DNA from: Amorphophallus konjac
Lineage: Eukaryota; Streptophyta; Magnoliopsida; Alismatales; Araceae
Direction of reading: 5' to 3'
NCBI GenBank assembly: GCA_022559845.1
Contig: CM040126.1
Coordinates: forward strand, 142,050,064 to 142,114,063
Length of the DNA: 64,000 nucleotides
Shown here: positions 1 to 11,720 of the stretch, one piece after another
Numbering within the stretch: position 1 is the stretch's first letter
How the letters are laid out: the number at the start of each line of letters is the position of its first letter
Translations under genes and position numbers: made by a program
Notes under the pieces: generated by a model
What the model was told of the DNA's origin: nothing
The model's database searches: none
Seen by the model: only the letters and a program-made list of their open reading frames with translations

Positions 1-1579
1 CCCTCTGGTTCCTCCCTCCTCCTTCAGCAGTTCAGGGTATGTAACCCTTCTACCTTAGCCCCTCTATCTCTGATTTCTATCCCTGCTGCCGGCGCTGCCG
101 TTCGTGCCGCCATCGAGCCACCGCGAAGCCGCTTCCGAAGTGCTGTCCAGGTTCTGTTTTGCTAGATAGAGATTCACTCCATGAATTTTAGCTCCCAACC
201 CCGACATCATCGGGAGCTGAGATTTTCAGGGTTGGTTCCTCTTTTGATTCCCAACCACCAGTAAAATTATCCCGTCATTTACCTTTCGTTTTATATTTAT
301 CCATTGGGTGTCTTTCCACCTTCTAGTTCTATCGCAGTTCAGATCTGTGTAACAGCAGCTCTGTATTTCTACGTTTCGACCCACTTCTTGATTTTTGTTT
401 GAATCCCCAAATTTATTAGAGGTTCTGTCCACCATCCCCATCCTCCACAAATTTTCGACAAATTTTAAAAGCACTCTACCTATTTTTAGAAATTGTGTCT
501 TTCTTCCAAATTATGTTCTATCTCTGCTGTCCAGATCCGACCACCTGGTACTAGAAAATCCTTTTCCCCACTCAAATCTCCACCAAACCTTTCATAAAAT
601 ATATTCCCATTTTTCTCTTTTCGGCCTCCACAACTTTCATGAAGGACTCAAAGGCTTAATCGAAGGTCTACATCGCGATCAACGCCAACTCTTAGGAAAA
701 AGCACTTCTATCCTGAGTTTTCAGATCTTGTGAACCAGCAGCTTGAATATTCGACAAAGGCCATTAACGGGAAATTAAAATTCCTATATCTGGCCATAGA
801 TCGAAGGATTTTGAGTTAGTTTTCCATCGGTACCTTCTGTGCGTCGATCTGACATTTGGAGTGACCGCAGCAGCAGATTTCTTCGGGACCCGCGGGTTTG
901 AAACAGCAGTTCAGATCCGTGGGTAGCAACTCCGACGAGTGAAGATCGGAGCTGCCCGGCCTCCGACCGGCGAACCAGCGCGCCGCCTTCCCAGGGAGCG
1001 CCCCTCCGGACGTCCCCATCACAGCGGTGCCGCTCCGGGTCCACACGGCCCCACTGACCAGCACGTGGGTCCCACGGTCGTGAGTACATGTGCCGCCGAA
1101 GCAACATAATAAGCCGCCCGTCAACCCGAAAGCGATACTCCAGGGCCCCACTGTGTCACCCTTTACCTCCCTGCGTGGAGTTGGCAGTAATTTGTCTTGC
1201 TGTAAGTATTGTGTATTTACTGTTCTGAGAGTACGAGTTCAGCCGGGAAGTGTTCCCCACGCCCGGTAGCGTGGAGGTATCGTATTCACTCCCATCTCGA
1301 CATTTGCTTTATTTCGTATATATTTCTTTATGCCACTGCTAGATAGCATGTGCTAGGATCGTAGCTCGCTATACTTTTTATATCACCGCTGCTGCGAGAG
1401 AGAGCGAGACCATCTCGTGTCCTGATCCGGGCACAAAATCGTGAGTTGACCACCGCTTTTGCCGGTTTCTCAACCGCGCACGTCCGACGCTTCTCTCGAT
1501 AAGGGATGATCGCGAGCTTACTTAGAGTCCGAAGATCGCATATCTATTTGGAGTCGAGTCGCATGTCCATCCCGCATCA
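1..1579 (+). repeat. Element A 5' LTR, partial (first part outside the window)
   Basis: The sequence from base 1 matches the second LTR copy from about 4428 on, so roughly 526 bp of the LTR lie left of the window. The LTR ends in CA at 1579, directly before the PBS. The stretch 1060-1579 matches 17209-17726, which proves that the 3' LTR copy was split by element B. ORFs of about 110 codons here are not conserved as proteins and I do not call them genes. Confidence 0.9.
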
Positions 1580-1582
1580 GTT

Positions 1583-1594
1583 TGGTATCAGAGC
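1583..1594 (+). other. Element A primer-binding site (initiator tRNA-Met)
   Basis: TGGTATCAGAGC follows the LTR end after three bases. This is the complement of the 3' end of plant initiator tRNA-Met and primes minus-strand synthesis. The next 270 bases are an untranslated leader with an A-rich stretch near 1618-1635. Confidence 0.92.
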
Positions 1595-1864
1595 ATCAAG
1601 TTGAGTCTAGGGTGTCAAAAAAAAATAAAAAAAAGTCTCATTTATGTCTAGTCATCATCTAAGTCGGTCTACGTTGCATTTCATCCCAATAACCCGGTAT
1701 ATCAAAAGGTGTTGTCCGAACGTTAGGCTATGCCTATCGGGAAGGCCGCACAATTACGCAAGTGATCTTCGGATCGATTAACTCCGTCACGTACTGAGTC
1801 TTGGTTTAAGTCTAGGCGCATCATCCTTGCATTAGTCCATGTCTCCTAGTCCTTGTGTCGTTGC

Positions 1865-3430
1865 ATGTCCACTAGGCGAGGTACCCAATACCATCACCCT
1901 ACACCTATGGCCAACCCGCGAGATACCATCTCGGGAGACCTTCACGCCATGCACGAGGCGATCATGGCCCTCGTAGCCCGGATGGGCCAATCTGAGGCCG
2001 CCTTTAAGAGCTTCTCGTACCGCATAGATGGTCGGTTTAATGGCATGGAGGAACGGATGGAGTCATCTGACAGATCCATCCAAGGTCTGGTCGGATGGTT
2101 GGATAGGATGTCACACAGAGACCCTCTTAGAGTGGCCCAAGGCCCACCCTCACCTACTCAGGTGGCTGCCCAAGGCCAAGCCATTCCCATAGCCCAGGCC
2201 CAGCCTACCCTTTTGGTCCAGGACCATCCCGCACATGCTCCTCAGCCACCACAAGCTCCTCCACCCGTCCCTCCTCGGGTCCCCGAACTACCACGCCGTG
2301 ACCTTGGTCTCGAGGACTATGGGTCCAATAATGCCTACGAGGGGTATGGTCAACGCCGTCGTGGCCTTCAGCCATAGAGAGATGAGGAGGATGATACGGT
2401 CCTTAAGACCGTGCGAGCGGACCCTCCCATTTTTTACGGGTCTTTGGATCCGAAAGTCTATTTAGATTGGGAGTTCGGTATGGACCAATACTTCGATTGG
2501 TACGATGTGTCGGAGCGTCGAAGAATCCGATTTATGACCATGAAGCTCATGGGACAGGCACAAACCTATTGGAAGAATGTAGAGATCCTGCTATTTTAGC
2601 AGCTAGAGCCCCCGATTGATATATGGGGTGAAATGAAGATTAAGCTTCGGTAAAAGTACCTTCCTCCCACGTACCGTCAGCGACTCATCGATAGGTGGCA
2701 GAGTCTTAGCCAGGGAGACCGGTCCGTCTCCGAATACATCACTGAATTTGATGAGTACTTTCTGCGATGTGGTGTCACGGAGGAGAGTACCATGCCCGTT
2801 TCCCGCTTTTGACGTGGTTTGTGGCTCCACTACCAGTATGAGCTTTTCCGCCGCAATGCCAAGACGTTGGAAGAAGCATATCAGGTTGCTCTCGAGTTGG
2901 AGCAGTTTGAGGGAGCGTTTGAGCCTATCCATCGGTCTGGCCCCACCTGTCTTCGTTGTACCGAGCCCTATCACTCTTTAGGCCCACCTCAGCGGGCCCC
3001 CATGGCTCGATCTCAGGAGCCCACCCATCAGGAGCATTTCGCTCCAAGGCCTCGCCCTCTCCCACCCCGAGATCTACCTCCATCCCAACCCCTGGCACCC
3101 ATTGCCCGCCCTCAGGCACCGACACCCCCACCCCTGTTGCCCACGGCACCTACACCTCCACCCATATTGCCTATACCCCCTACCCGTCGGGAGGATAAGG
3201 GTAAGGGCCCTCTTATGGGAGAGACCAGTAGGTCACGAGTGCAGTGTTTTCATTGTCATGGGTTTGGCCATATCGCCAACCAATGTCCCACCCGTGCCAC
3301 ACTAGCCCTAGGGGTTGGAGAGGCCTCACCTTCTAGGCTTGTGTCTGTCAGTTACGAGGCTGATCCAGAACTCATTGATAAGTACGAAGCTCTAGAGGAG
3401 TCTACCGATGCTCAGGATGCGGCCACTTAG
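1865..3430 (+). pseudogene. Element A gag, Ty3/gypsy-like, four nonsense mutations
   Basis: One reading frame runs from ATG 1865 to TAG 3428 (about 522 codons), interrupted only by in-frame stops at 2375 (TAG), 2597 (TAG), 2651 (TAA) and 2810 (TGA). From the context each is one C-to-T change from CAG, CAG, CAA and CGA. Order: an N-terminal segment with a likely coiled coil, a Pro/Gln-rich linker, a gag core near 2411-2800 (FYGSLDPKVYLDWE, then a later SVSEYITEFDEYF), a Pro-rich stretch, and a zinc knuckle CFHCHGFGHIANQC near 3243-3285. Known of the family: gag forms the particle and the knuckle binds RNA. No pol follows. The TTG upstream at 1853 is in frame, but I take the ATG. Confidence 0.85.
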
Positions 3431-3901
3431 TGGGGTTGATGTCATGCATGAGTCGGTTTTGTTTCTTTGTGTGGTTTGTTTCATGTGGTTTGTTTTGAGT
3501 GGTTTGTTTGTATGGTTTGTGGTTTGTTAGGAGTCTGCATGTGTCTTGTGCGAGCTCGTTGATGTCAGTCCCTTAAGAGGTGAGTGGACTCGCTCGAGGA
3601 GTATGGGATTAGCTCTACATCTATGCCCCGGAGCTAGTCACCTACAGGGACCTAGTGGTGATTCCTAATGAGTCTTCGAGCCGCCTCCTCCCCTTGAGAG
3701 TGACCCCACCCCGGAGTGTTCCACCTCTAGTCTCTTCCTATAGCAGCATGCGCATATCGAGTATATACGGAATGAGCAGGTGACGATCACTTGGAGTGGA
3801 GCGTACACGCGCTACTTGGTAGGGTGACGGATCCGCCGGAGCTACTCGAGTAGTCACCCCCATTACTCGACGGGGTCGAGTTCTTCCTACCCAGGGAGAA
3901 T
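3431..3901 (+). other. Element A 3' untranslated region with T/G-rich repeat and polypurine tract
   Basis: There is no coding signal. A short repeated TGGTTTGTTT-like run lies at 3471-3529. From about 3540 the sequence matches element D (about 22920-23307), showing that the two share this 3' region. The last ten bases (CCAGGGAGAA, then T) form a purine tract directly before the 3' LTR. Confidence 0.7.
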
Positions 3902-5497
3902 TGATGGGGACATCGAAGCAAGACCGCTCATATTTTATTTGCATTTATGTCCTTTTATATTTGTATGTATACCCTTGTGTTATATAGGTACACAATTGTG
4001 AGTCTTAGTGGGTTTTTGTGCAAAATGTCAATAGGACCAGCAAGGGGGCCCTCACTCCTTCATTGGTCCAAGTGGCACCATTTGGGTCCATGTGGGGCTA
4101 GTCAAAGTCCTAGGTGGCATCTAGAAGGTCAATTGACACATGGGGAGACAAGTGGTTTGAAATTTCAAAGGAGGCCACCTACCTTACCTACCTTGTCCCC
4201 TTGGTCAAGGGGGCGCCCCCCCCTTTTTGGTCCAATTTAATTTTTGAAAGAAAAAGTCTATTAGAACTAATTAGTTCTATACCTTGTATACCCCTCCCAA
4301 TTCTAGATCTAGGGTCATTTTGAGTCTTTTTAAATTTATTATATCAGACTTGTATTTCCTTTTTCATGAATTAATGAGAAGAAAAAAATGTGTGCAACCT
4401 TGGAGCTTGGTGCGCCCCTCCCTCTCTCCATCTGGTTCCTCCCTCCTCCTTCAGCAATTCAGGATATAGAACCCTTCTATCTTAGCCCCTCTATCTCTGA
4501 TTTCTATCTCTGCTACCGCCGCCGTCGTTCGTGCCGCCATCGAGCCGCCGTGAAGCCGCTTCCGAAGTGCTGTCCATGTTCTGTTTTGCTGGACAGAGGT
4601 TCACTCCGAAAATTTTAGATCGCAACCCCGACATCATCTGGAGTTGAGATTTTCAGGGCTGGTTCCTCTCTTGATTCCAAACCACCAATAAAATTATCCT
4701 GTCATTTAACTTTCATTTTGTATTTCTCCATTTTGGTGTCTTTCCACCTTCTAGTTCTGTCCCAGTTCAGATCTGTGTAACAACAGCTCTGTATTTCTAA
4801 GTTTCGACCCACTTCTTGATTTTTGTTCGAATCCCCAAATTTATTGGAGGTTCTGTCCAGCATCCCCATCCTCCACAGATATTCGTCGACTTTAAAAATC
4901 CCTCTACCTACTTTTAGAAATTATGTTTTTCCCCCAAATTCTGTTCTGTCTCTATTGTCCAGATCCGACCACCCGGTACTATAAAATCATTCTCACCAGT
5001 CAAATCTCCACCAAACTTTTCATAAATCATATTCCTGTTTTCCTCTCTTCGGCCTCCATAACTTTCATGAAGGACCCAAAGGCTGAATCAAAGTTCTACA
5101 TTGCGGTCAATGCCAACTCTCAGAAAAAAGCACTTCTATCCTGAGTTTTCAGATCCTATGAACCAGCAGCTTGAATATTCGACAAAGGCCATCAACAGGA
5201 AATTCAAATTCCTGTTTCTAGCCATAGATCGAATAATTTTGAGTTAGCTTTCCATCGGTACCTCTTGTACATCAATCCGACATCGGGAATGACCGCAGCG
5301 ACAGATTTCGTCGGGATGCGCGGGTTTGAAACAGCAGTTCAGATCCGTGGGTAGCAACTCCGACGAGTGAAGATCGGAGCCACCCAGCCTCCGACCGGTG
5401 AACCAGCGCCTCGCCTTCCCAGGGAGCGCCCCTCCGGACGTCCCCATCATAGCGGTGCCGCTCCGGGTCCACACGGCCCCACTGACCAGCACGTGGG
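3902..5497 (+). repeat. Element A 3' LTR, first part
   Basis: Starts TGATGGGG after the purine tract. It matches the 5' LTR from about 4428 on and stops at the GTGGG (5493-5497) that is the left target duplication of element B. The rest is at 17214-17726. Confidence 0.9.
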
Positions 5498-7344
5498 TGA
5501 TGCTCGCTCGACAGTCGTTGTTAAAATTGCCGTGCCACACAAATTCAAATATTTATAACCGCACTCACTCACTTATGGATTTGAAAACATGAGTATAATG
5601 GTAAGTACGGGTCGATCCCACGGGGAAGGAATTTGGTTATTTTTCTTAGTTGGAAAATATTCTTGTGTTTTGAAAAATCAATTGTTGGATCTTGGAGTGC
5701 GATTATGAAAACTTAAATTGGAAAACATAACAGAATTCAAGTGAAAATAGGGGTTGGAAGAAAATGCATAACTTCAAATATAGACAGAATGAGAAGAAGT
5801 GTAAAACATGAAAGTTGTAGAGAATTGAAAAAGGAAGAACTTTTATGAAGGACACAGAAACAGAAAATGAAAGGAAGATAAGGAAAAACTTGAAAAACTA
5901 TGACCTATTGGTTCGGATGAACAGTAATTGACAGAAAACCAGCACCTTGAAAACTTAATTCTAAAGCTCAAAAGAAGAGGAATTTGACAAAGTGCAAGAA
6001 GAATAAAACTTAGATATACAAGAGAGGAACAACTCTTATGAAGAACTCAGAGTTATTTGAGGACTAGAAAGACTTCAAAATGAATGAATGGAAGAAGGTA
6101 TCACCACGGATGAACAGTAAATGCACAGGACAGCACTTAAGAAAATGGGTATTAACTCTATGAATTTGGACGAATTTGAAGAAATGCTAAACAGAGAAGT
6201 TGAAGAAAACTGAAAAAGGAACAACTTTTGTGAAGAAAGCAAATTGAAATGAAGATTATAACCATGCAAAATAAGGCTAAGAACAGGCTGAATTCAAAAA
6301 TGAAACTTTTATTGAAATAAGAACAACTTACAACTTTGACTTCAAAAGCTTTAAAAATACAACTTGATGCACTCAACAACTTCAGAAATGTAAAGAACAA
6401 CTTACATTACAAATGACCAAAGCTAGCTCTCCCTCCCTTGCAACCTTGCCATCTTGCTAATTCTACTTGCTAACTAACTTCCTAACTTCTCATTCAAGAC
6501 CAATGCACCCTTTATATAGGGGTTACAAAAACACTCCAAACAAGTGTACCCAATTTTAGCCTAAAATGGTAGGCAGGTAGGTTCTGCCCACTTTACCATT
6601 TTTTTTTGATTTTTCTGAATTTGTTTGGCATTTTTTTGGCCTTTTTCTTCTTCTCTTTCTCTTATTCTCTTTCTACGGGCGCAACGCGCCGACCGGTTCG
6701 GCCGGGTTCGGCCGCCCGCCCGTGGGCCCGCGTGCGCCCGCTCCAGCTGCCAGCCGCCACGTGTTCGCGCGTGGTGCACGCGCCTGCCCCGCCTTCGTCG
6801 CCGTCAGCTCGCGCGCCACGAGCCGCTCCGGCCCCTGCCGCGTGTCCGGGCTCCGCCCGCCTTCGCCACAACCGAGCCACGACCCCCCCCCCCCCCGCCC
6901 GCATTCGCCTTCGCGCCTCGTCGCCCGTGCCGGGCGGCGAAGGCGGGAAGGCGGGGGCGGGGCAGGTTTAAATTTTTAAACTTTTTTTTTCGTTATATAT
7001 ATATATATATATATCTAGTATATAGTTAGAAAATTCTTAAAAAATATCAAATAATTTTATTTTTTTCTTCTAATTTTTTTTCTTATTTTTTTAAACAAAT
7101 CCTCAAGCTTTTGGCTCATTCAAAATATAATTTTTATTTTCTTTTATTTTCTTTTTCTTGGAGTTTCCTCGCACTACGTGCTTGCAAAATACGTAAAAAT
7201 TATCATAAAAAATTATTTAATTTCAGAAAATTAAACGTTTGATACAAAATCAACAATAAGTGTGAGAAGTGTATATTGATCATAATTTAAGCTCATAAAT
7301 ATGTGAATAATGATGAATTAACAAGGAAAACTACACACTTATCA
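5498..7344 (-). repeat. Element B 3' LTR (1847 bp)
   Basis: Same length and nearly the same sequence as 15362-17208; I count only a few tens of differences by eye. In element sense, U3 (7344 to about 6520) holds a TA microsatellite (about 6996-7013) and a CpG-rich block (about 6675-6965), then a TATA box. The transcribed part runs to 5498. ORFs on both strands across the CpG-rich block are composition artefacts. Confidence 0.93.
6511..6518 (-). promoter_or_regulatory. TATA box of element B 3' LTR
   Basis: TATATAAA on the minus strand, placed between the CpG-rich U3 block and the presumed transcribed part; repeated in the other LTR at 16375-16382. Confidence 0.6.
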
Positions 7345-7382
7345 CACCCCCCAACTTACTCATTGCTAGTCCCTTAGCAATG
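7345..7382 (-). other. Element B polypurine tract with upstream hairpin
   Basis: In element sense, a hairpin with CATTG/CAATG arms (7382-7361) precedes TAAGTTGGGGGGTG (7358-7345), which touches the 3' LTR. The tract is where plus-strand synthesis would start. A second module of the same design is at 8334-8367. Confidence 0.8.
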
Positions 7383-7804
7383 CACACAATGAAAAAATTT
7401 AGGACTAACAAGAGTTTAAAGATATTCATGCTTCATTTCCAGATCATCTTTCCTAGAATTAACTAAAGATCAGGAATCTGAAATAATTACTACAGACTAG
7501 CCTTATATCAGAAATTCAGGTACATGATCAAGAATTCTAATCAAAATTTAGTAGGACTTGTGCGTGTGGAATACTAAATTCACAATAGAGACAATTGCGT
7601 CCCCCATTTGCTATTCAGAACAAATGCCTTTCAATTCTGCATTTCTTAATCAGAGCTTTAAGCACACTAGCTTTTTGTCTACCTTATTGCTTTTGTCCCA
7701 TTTGGGATCACTATATATATATATTTTTTTCTTTTCTACTTTCTTTTTCCCCCCTTTTTTTTTCTTTACACACATGATGCAGCACTACCCTTCACTGTTT
7801 TACA

Positions 7805-7910
7805 CGAACCTCAACACGTCTTAGGTGAAGTAGGCCCGGTTCCACAGATCAAAGTTCCCTTTTCCTTTTGACGCGAACCTCAACACGTCTTAGGTAAAGT
7901 AGGCCCGGTT
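7805..7910 (+). repeat. Two 37-bp direct repeats, 69 bp apart
   Basis: The unit beginning CGAACCTCAACACGTCTTAG occurs at 7805-7841 and 7874-7910 with a single difference. No coding meaning is visible. The surrounding 7383-8333 is T-rich on the plus strand and I see no gene in it. Confidence 0.8.
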
Positions 7911-8333
7911 ACTCAGAATCGGAACATTTTTCATGGTGCTTTATTTTTTTTCTCGTACTTTTCTATGGCAGAAAGCTTCTAACATATTTCTTCTTCAGAA
8001 AATGCAGAATATCATACAGTTTGTCTCAAATAACAGAAGGCTTGTCCTTCTTGTTTCATTAGCGTGCAACGTGATTTTTCTTTTCTTTGAAAGTGCATCT
8101 GAACTTTTACAGAGATTCTTTAAATCAGTTTTCCATGGCTAGAGTAAATAAATTATCCATCATCCGAGTCTCTAGTTATTTCCATTCTAGAATCACTTTT
8201 CATGCGACATGAATCAAGAAATTCAACTCGGGGAAAACTGTTGTTTCACATGACAATTCAAGAAAGTAAGAAAAAAAAATTTGTTGAAATTTTTAGAAAA
8301 TTTTGAAAAGTGTTGAAAAGTTTGAACTTTATC

Positions 8334-8367
8334 TCCCCCCCCAACTTAAATGACATTGTCCTCAATG
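8334..8367 (-). other. Internal hairpin plus purine-tract module of element B
   Basis: In element sense, CATTG-AGGA-CAATG (8367-8354) is followed by a TAAGTTGGGGGGGG-type tract (8348-8334). It repeats the design of the terminal module at 7345-7382 about 1 kb away and lies just outside the promoter of the PMD gene. Confidence 0.65.
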
Positions 8368-8844
8368 GCATAATTAGTAGAAAGATCAGAGGACATGTAA
8401 AGAGATAATAAAGTTGGGATGGAAGGATACAACCTGATGGCGGGGTAAAATGACGAGGGCGTCGGTGCAGCTTGGCCTGACAACTGAAAAACAAACATAC
8501 TAAAACAAGAAATCAGATCAGAAGCCAGGAATTAACACAAGGAGTGGGACCCAATGAACATGTATTTCCAAAGGAATCGACCAATGATGGCAACGTGAGT
8601 TACGGAGCCGGATTTCCCGCAGAAATGTCCCCTCAATGCGTGTGTTATGCGAAAGGTGGCCACAACGGGACAATAAACATAACAAATCTTTGGACCAACA
8701 AGAGAGAGAAAGTCAATAAAACACGCCTCCGACGTGACCACTCCACATAGTAGAGTGGGTGCGAGATTAACGGGAGGATGACGTGTCGCTAAGGCTATGG
8801 CTGGATGTGATGGTGCGAGATGTAGATCACTTGCTCTCCAATCC

Positions 8845-8852
8845 TATAAATA
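8845..8852 (+). promoter_or_regulatory. TATA box of the PMD gene
   Basis: TATAAATA on the plus strand, 107 bases before the ATG at 8952 and followed by a C-rich run. A transcript start near 8878 would be expected at normal spacing. It points opposite to the element B transcript. Confidence 0.65.
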
Positions 8853-8951
8853 CCCCCCCTTCCCACTCGACTGGAGAACATCGACGTTGTGAGAGTAGAG
8901 CCGAGTGAAAAGGTTGCAAAGGGGAGTAGTGAGTGTTGCTCAAGGTTCAGA

Positions 8952-11431
8952 ATGGAGGGTGAATCGAGCTTCAGAGCTGAAGGGGAGTCGTCTTGCTCCT
9001 CGAAGAGGAGTAGATCAGGCAGTAGTGCCAGGAGATTCTCTGAAGTTGAAGGTCTTGTGAGTGAAAGGACTCTACCACAGCTTGTAAGTGATTCCTTTCA
9101 ATTCTTTTCTTCTTCTCTGTTCTTTCTTGGGAAAGCTTCCCATTTCTCATTTCTGGCGTATGTGCAGAGTGTGATGAAGTCACACATCTCGTGGGAGCTG
9201 GTCGTGGCTGCATATCGAGGACTCCCGGACTTCCAGAAAGTGAGGTTGGACGTGATGGGATTCGGGCCCTTTCTCAGAATTGAGCCACTAAAGATCGACC
9301 TTGCCCTGATCCAAGCTCTACGTGAAAGATGGGACCCGATAAGTAGGGCATTCCTGATGCCATGGGGGCATATGGTACCCAGCTTGGAAGATGTGATCCG
9401 AATCACGGGCCTCAAAGTGGATGGGGAAGCAGTGACTGGTGTCACCTACGCGGATTACCGTGAAGGTGCCCATAACTTGTTGGGGATGGACTTAGATAAT
9501 CGGAAAAATAGGTCAGTAGCCAGGGCATCGATCATGGAAGCTTTAGGGCTTACTGACATGCGTCCGCGTGATGATGAGTCCATAGATGAATTTATGGAAA
9601 GGGCAGAAAGAAGTGCCCGTGCTATGTATTGTATGGATACCAGCAATTGGGAGCAGACCAATATGGATCTGAGGAGGTTCCTCCTCTTTCTATTAGGCAA
9701 GTTGTTGCTGGGGTCCAAGGGAGACAGTATCCACTGTCATTTCTTAGAACTGCTCGTAGACCTGGAAAGAGTAGGACAATACGCTTGGGGAGCTGCTGTG
9801 CTGGCACATCTGTTTACAAGTCTGTCGCAAAGGACAGACAAAGAGATGACACTAAATGGGTTTACGCCTTTAATCCAGGTAATGAAAAATTTTGCTTTGT
9901 TTTTTTTTTATTTTCTGATTTTTGTTTGTGTTTTCATCAATGATACATGATGGTGTAGCTGTAGAGCTACTATTACCTTCCAATGGGGAGGGCTCGACAC
10001 TGTCGACCACTGACGGTCCCTCTAGCAAGACGGTGGCAACCCATCATGAGCACTGCACCTTTACCCTACCAACTGATGGTGTTCAGGCGAGAGTTGCAAG
10101 AGTTCCCTGCAACGATGGTAGGATAATTGTTTTCTCAAGTTTTTTTTTATCATTTATTTCATCTTTTTTTTTTAACTGAGAAGATACGTGCAACCCATTA
10201 AAGGTGAACTGGAGGCCTTTTATGAACATGGTCGATGTTGACCAGCCTTGGGTAATTGGAAGCCGCGCCCGGTTTGGACGGGACCTCTGGCTCCATTGCT
10301 TAAATGAAATCGAGCCCCTCAGACTGCGATTAGCTATGCGGACCCTAGGGCTGGCTCAAGAATGGGTAGATATGACCATGTCACCTAGCGTCGGAAGGCA
10401 GACGCGTGGACCAGCCACCTGTGTTGATTGGAGAGTGCGCTTCCCCGAACAATATGAAGATTGGCAACGGGGAGGCACACTCGTGGAATCTCAAGCACAA
10501 GATAGCGATGATTACCTACGCCTCTATAGAGCAATGTATGCAGAAAGGCTCCAGCCTGGAGGGCTTGTAGAGGTAAGGAAACCATGTTTGTATCTTCTAC
10601 AACATGTTGTTGTTAAATTTTTTTTCTTTGTTTGTGAACTCAAAAGCCATAACTGTAGGATGTTCGTGATACTATAATAACGAACTTACGAGCTCGTCTG
10701 GCGGACACGGAGCAAGAGCTGAGTGATACCAGAGCGGCTCTAGGTTCATCAGTAAGTATTTCAGTACATATTCCGGGTAGGCTTTGAGATTCAGGGCGCT
10801 AACCACTTAATGTTACCACATGTGCAGCGTGCTCAGCTTGATGCAGTTTCTTCGGCGATGGGAGTAGATGGTGTTTCTTCCAGTCTATGGATTCCCACAT
10901 CCGAGCTGGATCAACTCCATGAGCAACTTGCTCATTCCACACAACGGGCTGCAGAGGCAGAAGGGATGCTTTCTGTACAGGTGAGGATTTCACCATTTAA
11001 CATCCCTTATTCAAGTAATTGCTATTTTCCTGAGATGAAATGTGTGGCAGGAGAAAGAAACACAAGAGGCACTTGCAAATGCCACTCAGAAGGAAGCTAG
11101 AATAATGGAGCTGGAAGAAGAACTACATCGTCGTCCAGATGAGGATTCTTCAAGGGACGCTGTGGAGTTGAGAATCACCCTTCAATTAGAAAGAGAAGAT
11201 AGAGAGAGAGAACGGGCTCAGAGAGAACAGGACAGAGATAGAGAGAAAGCCAAGAGATCGGCCGAGAAAGAGGAAAAGAGGGCCCTGGAGGCCCAGCTTT
11301 TTGAATTGAGGACTAGTCTCGGCCTAGCCGAGCAATGGCTGAAGGAAGGTGAAGAACGCTATCGAAGAGCACGAGAGCGTGGCTTTCGTGTCAGTAGCTT
11401 CTTTGCTGCCCCCTCAGATCGGCGTCCATAG
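8952..11431 (+). CDS. Plant mobile domain (PMD) protein with C-terminal coiled coil, seven exons, antisense inside element B
   Basis: Exons by GT-AG sites: 8952-9083, 9168-9878, 9965-10117 (or from 9959), 10204-10572, 10659-10751, 10828-10980, 11051-11431; all introns are phase 0. The product is about 663 residues. Residues 1-44 are Ser/Arg-rich. The PMD spans about residues 60-450, with ALRERWDPISRAF, the GLKVDGEAVTG block, a YLPMGRARH block, and FGRDLWLHCLNEIEPL near its end. From about 450 on, the chain is a charged coiled coil rich in RE and KEEKRALE. Family knowledge: PMD proteins include Arabidopsis MAIN and MAIL1 (silencing, genome stability), and PMDs also occur in transposons. If the third exon starts at 9959, a TAG at 9962 breaks the frame; the AG at 9963-9964 avoids it. 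Own TATA and poly(A) signal are present. Function here is unknown. Confidence 0.8.
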
Positions 11432-11562
11432 TGCGGTAGTAATACCGCTGCTCTCGGCTTGGGAATACCCTCTAGAGAATCTTGCCCCAGAGAGCGGCAA
11501 GATAAGTAATGTGAAGAAAGAAGGTGGATTCCGATGTAATCTCTTTATTTGCTTTTGTGTGT

Positions 11563-11568
11563 AATAAA
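11563..11568 (+). terminator. Poly(A) signal of the PMD gene
   Basis: AATAAA 132 bases after the stop codon at 11431, in a T/G-rich setting typical of plant 3' ends. It lies before the converging ORF whose stop is at 11721. Confidence 0.55.
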
Positions 11569-11659
11569 ATACTTTTTGCTTGGCTCTCCGTTGTTCTTAT
11601 CTCTCGAAGCCCTCAACACATCTAATTTCCCACAACAATTTATTACCACACAAAAATCA

Positions 11660-11685
11660 CTTAGGTTGCCTCCTAAGAAGCGCTA
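11660..11685 (-). other. GCGCTTCTTAGGAGGCAACC motif after the minus-strand ORF
   Basis: On the minus strand the sequence reads GCGCTTCTTAGGAGGCAACC, with TTAGG and CCTAA able to pair around GAGGCAA. It comes about 40 bases after the stop of the 618-residue ORF. From memory, similar motifs follow the gag-pol end in Athila/Tat-type elements; if right, pol was lost between gag and this motif. Confidence 0.45.
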
Positions 11686-11720
11686 ACTTTTATGTCGTCA
11701 GCCAGACACCATGTAGCTCA

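Noticed and set aside
2603..3305. ORFs of 67-123 codons overlapping element A gag
   Set aside because: Shadows of the gag frame on the other strand or other phases.
6606..7029. Several overlapping 80-134 codon ORFs on both strands
   Set aside because: They sit in the CpG-rich block of element B LTR, are repeated at 16457-16894 with shifted frames, and owe their length to GC composition.
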